Below are positions 34,841-43,916 of a stretch of 64,000 nt of DNA, piece by piece. The DNA lies in the NCBI GenBank assembly GCA_025201805.1, contig MU619238.1, positions 386,219-450,218 of the forward strand. Reading direction: 5' to 3'. Both the position numbers and the translations under genes were made by a program. Within the stretch, counting starts at the first letter, position 1; each line of letters starts with the position of its first letter. This DNA is from Parasitella parasitica (taxonomy: Eukaryota; Mucoromycota; Mucoromycetes; Mucorales; Mucoraceae). Below the pieces are notes generated by a model, which was not told the origin of the DNA, searched no databases, and worked only from the letters and a program-made list of their open reading frames with translations.

Positions 34841-34945
34841 ATTCTCTCCAAGGGGGAACCGACATATTGCGTAAATCTGCTAGCCTAATGGCATGCATGG
34901 ACCTAGTATGTAGATCAGGCTGCTAGACTGCTAGCAATGTTTCCA
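34841..34945 (-). promoter_or_regulatory. Shared upstream block of the ten-cysteine family (copy 3)
   Basis: Read on the minus strand: CTAGCAG, TAGCAGCCTGATCTACATAC, GCATGCAT, TAGCAGATTTACGCAATATGTCGGTTCCCCC and GAATAAAG. The same elements in the same order lie upstream of copies 4 and 5. About 120-225 bases before the start of copy 3. Confidence 0.7.
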
Positions 34946-35094
34946 TCTTCATCTTTGGGAAGCGCAATTTTTTTTTTTTTTTTTACCCTTTTTCTACATG
35001 ATGAGTATATTCGCCATAATGAATTGGCAGCAACTCTTCATTGCTGCTTCTAGCAACTTGCATTAACAATATCTCACACACTGACGATTGTTCT

Positions 35095-35125
35095 TACATA
35101 ATGCACAATGTAGATCAGATAAAAA
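35095..35125 (-). promoter_or_regulatory. Shared distal motif TTATCTGATCTACA…TGCAT (copy 3)
   Basis: On the minus strand this reads ATCTGATCTACATTGTGCATTATG, about 375-405 bases before copy 3. Close matches stand before copy 2 (32466-32490), copy 4 (36142-36166), copy 5 (38955-38982) and copy 6 (40151-40180). Confidence 0.6.
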
Positions 35126-36300
35126 ACATGGATCTGATCTGCAACAGGTGACGCCAAGACGTACAATTGTGTATAATCAAAAGTATTTTCTTCAATCTTC
35201 CTTTGTTGATTTTTTAAGTTCTCTATTGCCGCATTATTTTTCATGCATGGCATTTCTGTATAATTTTGAAAACGTATGAATCTTAACTCGATACAATTCT
35301 TGTGGTTGATATATAGTTTATAATCATCGAAATAAATTTATGTACCCAATATAACCTTCAAGCGTACATGTGGTTTGCTTAGGTAAATCCAAAAATGATG
35401 AGGAGAAAGGCTGTCGCTTGATTTACTTACTTTTAATAGTTTATTGTAGGCTAATCAGAAGTGTTCTAAATGCATATGCAAGTAAGCAACGCAACTTTCA
35501 TACAGAAAAAGAAACCTATCTTGCTATGGCCTGAAGACCATATAATAATGGTACAAATTCCAAGCAATATGGTGCACAAGGTAATAACATATTATTCTAG
35601 CTTACAAACGTCCATCCTCCCTCTTTTATGGCTTTGTAAACTGAAGCAGTGATTATATCCAAACAAGAACTCTAAATGACATTCGCAAATACACTTCATT
35701 GGACGCCAGACTTTTGGGTTCTTTTCTTTATGAGTCATTTAGAGAATGAACCCCTGTGCCTTCTATAACGCGGATAGATCTCGTGTACATACTCTACCTA
35801 CCGTAGACGACTGTATATAGAAAACCTTTTATTTTTTTATTTTTTTTTATTGCATAGCCTGTTTACAGGGTTGTTTATACTGTATCGCCTGTCGTTGAAT
35901 CTTCTGTCATTTTCCAATCATTTCAACGAGCCACGTGTGCTCTTTGTGTACAATTTGTTTAGTATAAACAATATAATTATATATAAAAATTGTAACAATT
36001 TGAAAGGTATCTGTTCTTAGAGTCAAACGAAACTAGCGTACTGATAGATGTCTTGAAGACATGACAACAAAAATAAGATCAAAGGGGGTGCCGTCTGCAT
36101 GTACGCTTTCACGTCATGTGTTGCAAGCATATCTATGTTTACTTATCTGATCTACACAATGCATTATATATGAGAATCGATTATATGTAATATATTATTG
36201 ATAAAAGTCAACAAAAGCAGTAATGAACGACTCATTACTGCGAGTATACTTCTCTTGGTGAAGATGGTATATAAACAGTTGCATTTCCCAGCAGTTAAAA

Positions 36301-36400
36301 CGCTGCTAGCAGTATCGCAGATTGATTTGCACTAGATGCATACATTCTTCTATGCTAGTAGAATTACACAATATGTCGGTCCCCCCTGGATAGAATAAAG
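36301..36400 (+). promoter_or_regulatory. Shared upstream block of the ten-cysteine family (copy 4)
   Basis: CTGCTAGCAGTATCGCAG, CACTAGATGCATACATT, GCTAGTAGAATTACACAATATGTCGGTCCCCCCTGG and GAATAAAG, about 110-210 bases before the start of copy 4. It aligns with 39061-39155 (copy 5) and with the reverse of 34841-34945 (copy 3). A TATA-like GTATAAATA (36448-36456) follows. Confidence 0.75.
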
Positions 36401-36510
36401 CAGCTGCAAGTGCTCGCTTAATACATGGATTTGCAGTTTTGAAATCTGTATAAATAACCACATATTTCTTTCCGTAAATGAGCTACAGTTGTCAATTAGC
36501 AGCAATCAAA

Positions 36511-36975
36511 ATGGCCTCAAAGTTGTTGTTTCTTATAATGTTTATTTCTATGACTCTACTGGGTGATAGAATGGTTCAAGGTGCTCCTGCTACTATCACA
36601 GAAGATCCCTGTGTGCAAAAGGCCTTCGAAACATATGATTATAGAACAACAAAAGGATGCACTGAAAATGCCGATTCTACTGGGAGTTGCAAATCTTTTT
36701 TTGAATTTTCCATCAAGTCCTTGAATACTGAACTTGCAAAGTGTGGAAATCCAAAGAGTTTCTCGCTTTGCAGAGTTAAAGACCCTGGATCCTTTTCTTT
36801 AGATTCATGTACTGCAGCAACTGAATTACAACGGGTCACCAAAGAAAAATGTGAAGCCGCAAGCAAGGAACCTTTTACTTTCTATGGCCAAAATGGATAT
36901 AAAAATACATATTCTGCGTCGGAGGCTTTTTGCATTAACTCACCAAATGTCGATTGTCTCTCTTTATGTTCTTAA
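36511..36975 (+). CDS. Small secreted ten-cysteine protein (cluster copy 4)
   Basis: 154 residues, no intron. The start at 36511 (MASKLLFLIMFISMTLLGD) is chosen over the in-frame ATG at 36478 because the other copies start here and the 33 bases between match non-coding sequence before copy 3. The family block DRMVQGAPA follows. Ten cysteines: DPC, KGC, GSC, AKC, SLC, DSC, EKC, AFC, VDC and a C-terminal SLC. CRVKDPGSFSL and YSASEAFCINSPN are conserved. The full set of upstream blocks (35910, 36142, 36301) and the downstream block (37122-37270) make it the most complete unit in the cluster. Confidence 0.82.
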   Translation: MASKLLFLIMFISMTLLGDRMVQGAPATITEDPCVQKAFETYDYRTTKGCTENADSTGSCKSFFEFSIKSLNTELAKCGNPKSFSLCRVKDPGSFSLDSCTAATELQRVTKEKCEAASKEPFTFYGQNGYKNTYSASEAFCINSPNVDCLSLCS

Positions 36976-37275
36976 GCCTTTTAATAAACATTTGAGTATA
37001 AACACAAAGTACATTTGTCAATGTCATTTTAAGTTTTTGTATGAATATAACCTCTACTTTTCTGTCTTAAACAATCACCAAAGTGAGAATGCGAGTTTCG
37101 TAAGCTGGGGTAACCATGCTGTTACTCACTTTGTATATTGCTTTACGATTAGCAGATGATGTGAAGTGCATAGTAACATAGGCTCAGGTACTATACAAGT
37201 TTTCAATAATTACTCACAAATGTGGGTGCCGTTGACGACGGCAGGTTTTCACCTATTCAGGACACTTATTTTATC

Positions 37276-38660
37276 AATGGTCCTATCAGTAAGACTTTGC
37301 TTGTCGGAAAGTCGAATCCGTTGATTGCGCTTTGGAGTACTTATAAAACTGAGTATACTTCAATCCTCCTCCTATAGATTCTGTTATCGTACGTGCTACA
37401 CTCCACTTAATAACAGGATTAGCTATTGAATGTGCGCCAAAACAAAGGAGTTCATACTCTTTGTCCCCAAAATATAACCAACGTTTCTCTTTTTTACGCA
37501 AATCGCACATAATCAAAAGTGATGCTAGACAATGTACCTAAACCTTTAGTAATAACATCATTAAAGAGAGGCCCATTATCTGTTATTATCTACAGATCTA
37601 TACTTGCGCTTTGATGTCTGATTTAATTTCTAAAGTGCTAATTGCCAAGCATAGGAAAAGACATTGCTATAAAATCATTGAATGCAAAAATGCATTTTAT
37701 TTAAGCAAGGCATGTGGTATTCGAAAGTTAATGAGCATAAAGTACATAATAAAATTATGAGAAAAAGTAAGCCTGAAAGGAAATTTGATTCGAATTTTGT
37801 CAAATTACAAAAAAGATGTAAACACATTACTTCTACTTGATTAAATTGGCATAACTCGGTCAGAAATTACTGCTCGCATTGGGGCACCAGCAACACAGTC
37901 ATTGAAATTGATTAAAGAAACCAATACATGGCGTTGGTAGGCTCTGCCTAGACGCTTAATCTCACAGACTATAATCTTGGTAATTTCTGCAGGTGAGAGC
38001 TCTATTTCAAAATGGCCGAACGATAGAATCTCATTATTAATGTTACTTTAAAAATAAGAGGAAGCTTGCCTTTCAACCGACCCTAGAAGATATGGTTCCT
38101 GTCGCATTTTTAAGCGGTTAACTTTGGAGCAATATTTCTCGCAAGATTTGGTACAGGCCTTCAACTATTGCATTAAGCCAAAAATCAGGGCCATTTTCTG
38201 CTAATAGACATTGAACGTTTATACAAGTTAAATATGTAGCGGCTGCGGAAGAAAAGACCTAGAAAATGTGAAACTTAAGAGCAGCAAAGCCTGCGGATCC
38301 TAATCAGTGGAGACTGTCGACGTATATAGCAACGAGATGTAAACGCTGCACACAACATTCACGCTTTGGCAATAATAAGGATTCATTGTAACAAACGTCC
38401 CAAAGTATTCTATTAATCCGAGTATCAAAGACTCGCGACGGTTATTCCGCGAAAGTATACTTGGAAAAAGAAGGCATTTGACGCTATTATTGCTGACGCT
38501 CGATTATATCTTTGTCTTTATTCATTATCAACTTCTTTCCAATTACTATTGATAGTTTTTCATTATCTTGAAACAAACAGTAAGACACTTTTGATAATTT
38601 TGCTTAGCATAAGCATAAACCTAATACATACCGTACAACTAAACTAAATATAATAGTAAT
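37276..38660. other. Spacer between copies 4 and 5 with a coding-like remnant
   Basis: On the minus strand about 38045-37850 reads without stops and looks protein-like (SFGHFEIELSPAEITKIIV, RLGRAYQRHVLVSLINFND, VAGAPMRAVISDRV). A second piece further upstream on that strand (about 38210-38120, WLNAIVEGLYQILREILL) is separated by stops. This looks like a broken gene or transposase; I cannot name the family. The rest is AT-rich without signal. Confidence 0.4.
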
Positions 38661-39060
38661 TCGTTTACAAATTTCCCCTATTACTTTTCAATCCATCTAA
38701 ACGAGCAACGTGTACGCTTTGTCTCCAATTTGCGAAAGATACATATATTTGTGCTTATGGAAATAAATCTATGTCGCTAACAATATACTGTAAGAAATGT
38801 GTGAAGTTGCATTGCATACGTTTTAGATCATACTGAGACGTCATGTATGAAAATCAATTTAGTAACAGACCTCTTCCAAATTAGCAATGCAAAAAAATAT
38901 CAAAGAGAATATTTTTCATTTTATTGTATGCATATGTACGCTTTTATGTTATATTTGCTTGTCTGATCTACATTCTGCTTATGAATAAAGATACCACATA
39001 CTATATTTTTTATAGAGACTCGTTATTATGAATACGATTATCTTGGTGAAAACGGTGTAT

Positions 39061-39155
39061 AGACGCCTAGCTGTCTAGCAATCTAATCTACACACTAGAT
39101 GCATGCATACTATCAGGCTAATAGGTTCACACTGTATGTTGGTTCCCCTGGTGTG
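39061..39155 (+). promoter_or_regulatory. Shared upstream block of the ten-cysteine family (copy 5)
   Basis: CTGTCTAGCAATCTAATCTACACACTAGATGCATGCATAC, then GCTAATAGGTTCACACTGTATGTTGGTTCCCCTGG. It aligns with the block before copies 3 and 4 although the gene behind it is broken. The preceding TCTTGGTGAAAACGGTGTATA (39041-39061) also matches copy 4 (36253-36272). Confidence 0.72.
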
Positions 39156-39257
39156 AACAAGGAGTCGTATGCGTTAACCTAATATTTGGTATTGTATAAA
39201 TAACTGCAAATTTTTCTTTTCTGAAATGATCAACCAAGCCAACTCTTAAATATCAAA

Positions 39258-39705
39258 ATGGTCTCAAGATTGCTACTGCTAGTAACGTTCATTGCTGTGA
39301 GTCTAATGGGCGACAAAATGGTTCGTGGTGTACCTGTCAATAACACTGAAGATAATTGTACTAAAGCAGCCTACGGAGTTTATGATTTCTTGACAAAAAG
39401 AAGGTTGTCCTAGTCAATATACTCCAGAAAAATGCCAAAAATTATTTTCAGATGCTGTTGGGGCCCTGAATGTTGCTCTTGCAATTTGTAAACCTCCAGA
39501 GGGCTACACACTTTGCAGAGTTAAAAGAATTTTCTTTTCCTGTACTACTTCAAATCAATTTGATGCAATCCCCAAAGAGCGATGCGAAGCCGAGAGCAAG
39601 AAGGATTTTACTTTCAAGGGCGCTGGTGGTTCTAAAGACTTATTTAAATCTTCAGAAGCCTTTTGTATTCAAACGCCAAAGTTCAATTGTCGCAACTTAT
39701 GCTAA
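39258..39705 (+). pseudogene. Frameshifted copy of the ten-cysteine family (copy 5)
   Basis: Starts MVSRLLLLVTFIAVSLMGD with the family block KMVRGVP, and the first cysteine (NNC) is in place. An extra base in an A/G-rich run near 39395-39402 shifts the frame and brings a stop shortly after. The rest of the domain is readable in the next frame (CKPPEGYTLCRVK, FFSCTTSNQF, SSEAFCIQTPKF) down to TAA at 39703-39705. The CRVK…FFS region is a few residues shorter than in the intact copies. A TATA box (39195-39200) and the upstream blocks are kept. A sequencing error at the shift cannot be excluded. Confidence 0.75.
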
Positions 39706-40510
39706 TAAACCATAATTGAATAACCACAAAGTGCTGTATCAGCGCAATGAATTTTTGTGTGGTTATCACCTTTGCGTCGGCGCAGGAGAATCAGCAAAGA
39801 GACGGGCTCTAGGTCTCCTCGCAGAGATGATCATTGAGTAGCCTATTGACAGATCGCATTTTTTTTATCACGGGACTAAAGCGTTTTAATATTGCACCAT
39901 CTGTCGTTTCAACTATCCCCTAATCGCTTGCCAATCAATCCAAGATGGGAATCACCTAGAAAATAGCGCTCTGTCTCCAACTTTAGGAGTTCAATGACAT
40001 CGCTGACGTTATTTATCTACTGAAAATTTTGCAATGACTGAGATATACGCGCTCTTAGAATCAGCAGGAATTTACGATCTATAATGCAACCATAGACGGC
40101 ATCAAGGAGGGTATGCCATTCGTCGTCAGTATGTATAGAGTAGACACATTTTTGCTTGTCTGATTAGCGTACTTAATTTGTAGAATATTGGTTATGAGAC
40201 AAATAGAGTTCCAAAAAAAAAGTTGACACGCTGTTGTGAATCCATTCTTCGTCGAAAAACAATAGTATTTAAACAAGTAGAAATGTGTATAAGCATATTT
40301 CCATCCAAAAAGTCGTATAACTAGGGAGATCTACATACTAAATGCATACTTACATACGAAGCAAATAAATTTGCATAAGGCGTTGATTTTCATGATGTGA
40401 ACAAAAAGTTACTGTATCCATTCACCTGACCGTTGGTTTGGCTCACACATAGCCGTTTATATTTTCTCCATGAACGAGTAAATCGTTCGTTTCAACCATC
40501 AACTATTAAA

Positions 40511-41043
40511 ATGGCCTCAAGATTGCTACTTCTGGTGATTTTATTACTATGACTCTAATGGGCGACAAAATGGTTCGAGGTGCACCTGCCAATATCAAAG
40601 AGAATGCTTGTGCTACAAAGGCCTATGAACTATATGATCTTTTGACAAGAAACGGTTGCCCTAAAGAGTATCCTCCAGAAGGGTGTAAAAAACTTTTTGA
40701 ACAAGCTATCGTGGCCCTGAACATTGGTCTTGCACTCTGTGAACCTCCAGAGGGTAATTCGACCCTTTGCAGAGTTCAAAAGCCTGGATTCTTTTCTTTT
40801 GTTAGTTGTCGTTCAGTAGTGCAAGTCGCTGTAATCACCAAAGAAGAATGTCAAGTCGAGAGCAAGAAGGACTTTACGTTCCACGCCGCAGGCAAATCCC
40901 AGACTACATATTACGCCTCCGAAGCTTTTTGCATTGACTCTCCTATGTTCCTAGTAAATAAACGCAAGTTTCTTAAACATTCGCACGTATATTTGTGTTG
41001 TTGTAATATTCACTGTAATTATTACTTACACCCGGAGAGTTGA
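40511..41043 (+). pseudogene. Damaged copy of the ten-cysteine family (copy 6)
   Basis: The family start MASRLLLLVI (40511) runs into a frameshift: one T seems to be missing in a T run near 40540, leading to a TGA. From 40549 the normal frame resumes with MTLMGDKMVRGAPANIKENAC and continues through NGCP, CKKLFEQA, STLCRVQKPGFFSF, YYASEAFCIDSPMF. The normal C-terminus with the last two cysteines is lost; the frame runs on into an unrelated Cys/His-rich end to 41043. If translation began at 40549, the product would lack most of the signal peptide. Probably a pseudogene. Confidence 0.7.
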
Positions 41044-43054
41044 GTCGACAATGCTCTGATTTTTAAATCACGGTTCAGCCAAGCGTATCGTTTTTGCATA
41101 TGAAACAATAAAGTCCCATGATGGTTCAAATTGAAGTGTAGAAATAGAAAACAAAGGCTTTGGTGACAATGCCAAGACACTGGAATGTATATATGAAAAT
41201 GGACCTGTCGAATTGGAGCAGTTTCCATCTTTGATAACGGATCTTCAGACTGGAAACAAAAACCATGGAAGTATGTACCAAAGAAACACGAACTGCGAGA
41301 AGTCAAAGGCTACCGCTCGTAAAGAGAACACTCTTGCTATAAAGTTGCATCAAGCAAAGAATTCAAATGATATTATGAGCAGTTAAGCATGAAGGAAACC
41401 AGCACGCAACTACACACAGCGTTTTTAACAAATCCATTTATCTCATCCGTTTGCAGCTCAACTCAAGCAACCAGGTCTACGAATTGTACTTGAAGAAACC
41501 AAAATAGAACTGCATGATTGATAATGCCATGTTTTCCAGTATAAAGTTCAAGGTCGTTAAAGTGACTATCAAAGGACAGAATGGCAAGAAAAGTAAGGTT
41601 GAAGAAGTAGCCATTGCTCATTGAAAAATCCAGATACCTTTTGCGGATAAACGACATGCAGCCTGAACTCTTATCTTGCAACAATACCGACAACAAGCAG
41701 CATAATGATATAAAAGACCAGTATAATCGATCAAGAAGTGCTACAGTTGCTTGCTAGAAATACAAGCGCAATTGGGTCGTGGTGAGAATGGTGCCATGAA
41801 ACGAAACTTTAGTGCAGTTGTTTGCACTTGAGTCAGTGTCCGTGGTTCTAAATGATTGAAAAGTGGCAAGGCAATTATAAATCGTGATTTCCAAGAGGTA
41901 GCAAACATTGCTTTGAATGAACGCAGTCAGCTCGTCTCTACAGATCACCACTCATTTACCGTCTTTTATATAAATAAGCAAGCGATCCCACTAATTGGTG
42001 TTTTCTCGATTGATTTTCTAAATTTGCTTCTTATTTTCGCACGCCAGTCTGGCGATGCTGAGACCCACAACTGACCCGGTAAACGTTGGCAATGAGGTCA
42101 TTTCTCCCCAGATCAAAGCTAGTAGGAAATGATAGCTTGAATAGGAACACAATAAAGAAATGTAGAGATTCTCCTCTAGTTTATAAATAATAGCGCATAA
42201 GACTAACATGTATGCAGATTACATCATCAGCTGCCCCATAAAAATGATGAGGGTAATCGACATTTGTACAAGGTATGAATAAACGAGGTAATTTGCGCAG
42301 GTCAGTGCTCCTCTAAAATCCGTAGTGTAACAAGTTCCTAAAAGGTTAAACCAATAACCTGCACCCGAATATTGAACCGTTACTTTTTTGGATGGCAACA
42401 AGGGGGAGCTGGACTTGTAAATTCAGGTACAAGGATGATCTGAAAAAGCCGAAATGGTTTATATCACCTATACATGTAGAAGATGTGTCTTTTGTATGTA
42501 AAGAAGGGTAATGCATGTGCTCTGTCTAATGTAATCTGCTAGTAATATATGTAGTAAAACACTTGGCTGAACAAGTGTTTGACCAACAATAGAAGAAAAT
42601 CACGTTGCAGTATTACCTTGGATCATCACAGGTTGCATTCTTCACAAGAAATGTGTAACCTGCGTCTTTTAGTAGCTTTGATATTGTACATACATTGGTC
42701 TGTAGTTGAGTTTAGAGCTACGAGATTATAAAAGCATGTATGCTATCATGCATGTAAAGGATTATATATGATACAGTTTAAATCAAAATTATGGCGGTTA
42801 GATGTTGAGGAGAAAGAGAGAGGTTTGTTTATTTGTGTGAGTAGTATACAATGTACACACTAAAATAAATTGTTATTGTTGTGTGTGTAAAATCTCTGTT
42901 TTTTATTCCCATGACAATGTCTGTACCCCCTACTTTTTTTGATTTCTTATAGTATAAAAGATGAGATTTCCCTCTCTTTTCCCCCCTCTCTTTCTCTATA
43001 CCCATTTATGCATTCCTAACCTATTATATACCCACCAATATACATATACATATC
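41044..43054. other. Intergenic region with degenerate sequence
   Basis: No supported gene. Short open pieces on both strands (for example 41856-42074 plus, 41463-41696 minus) show no conserved motif apart from INRDFQEVANIAL at about 41877-41915, which weakly recalls the RDxNAAxNI end of TnpB/Fanzor-type nucleases. The last 100 bases are the promoter of the next gene, with TATAAAAGATG at 42953-42963 and pyrimidine-rich tracts. Confidence 0.35.
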
Positions 43055-43366
43055 ATGTCCATTGTTAGCACACCAATTTTAAAATCAACCTCTTTTGACA
43101 TCTTGAGCCGCAAAAGAAGCCCAGAAGACAAGCCGCAGCCAAAGACAAGCACATCCTTGAGAAGAACTTCCTCTGCTTCATCGTCTTCAACATTGTCAAC
43201 CACATCAACAAGCTCAGTGGATAGAAAATACTCTTACAAAACTTGCCCAATGTGCTCTGAACGTCTACTGGTTAGGATTCATGGGGCCTTTGTACACAAG
43301 TGGATCAATTTACACTTTGCCAATAGACATCATGAATGGATGCATGTTGTTGTTAATCTTCATTAA
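43055..43366 (+). CDS. Small CxxC/His protein, putative zinc binding
   Basis: 103 residues, no intron seen. The N-terminal 58 residues are Ser/Thr-rich and look disordered (many possible phosphorylation sites). The C-terminal 45 residues form the only ordered part: SYKTCPMCSERLLVRIHG with Cys64 and Cys67, then VHKWINLHFANRHHEW with His81, His87, His92 and His93. The spacing could make a single C2H2-like zinc site, but no known finger matches exactly. The strong TATA box and pyrimidine-rich leader fit an expressed gene. I do not recognise the family. Confidence 0.6.
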   Translation: MSIVSTPILKSTSFDILSRKRSPEDKPQPKTSTSLRRTSSASSSSTLSTTSTSSVDRKYSYKTCPMCSERLLVRIHGAFVHKWINLHFANRHHEWMHVVVNLH

Positions 43367-43916
43367 AACAAAGCAGAAAAAAAAAGGGCTTTTTCCTCTT
43401 CTTTACCTTGTACATATTATATAGTCTCTTTCTACTTTCTTCTCATATTCCAAAAGCCCAAGATCGTCCCCTGAATATGTCGTTCAATATATCAATAAAA
43501 AAAACCAAATTGTTCGATTACAACTAATCTAAAGAATTTCCATTTTTTGCTATTATTACACTATTTGGCTGTAAACAAACTTTAATAAATGTGTTATTAA
43601 TAAAGCAATATGAGGTTACTATTACACATGTACCTCTGTCTAAACTATAAATTTGCGCGCTTCTGATTTGAGGTGAAACAGTATGAAATAAACGCAAACT
43701 TTTTAATAATGAAATCCAATGAAAAAGGTACATGAAATTTTGATTATCAGATCTGTTGAGAGGTTTCTTTTTTTCGACAAAATAAAAGTACAATTGTCTA
43801 GTCAATTACAATAGTTTACTATTTGCATCCATGCCACCACCTTGTTACATGTCTCTTTTTTTTTTGTTTTTTTTTCACATACAAACTTCCTCTCCATTTT
43901 ATTTGTTACAAACAGT

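Noticed and set aside
39470-39715. Plus-strand 81-residue frame
   Set aside because: Shadow of the frameshifted family copy 5 in the wrong frame; the cysteine pattern is found in the other frame.
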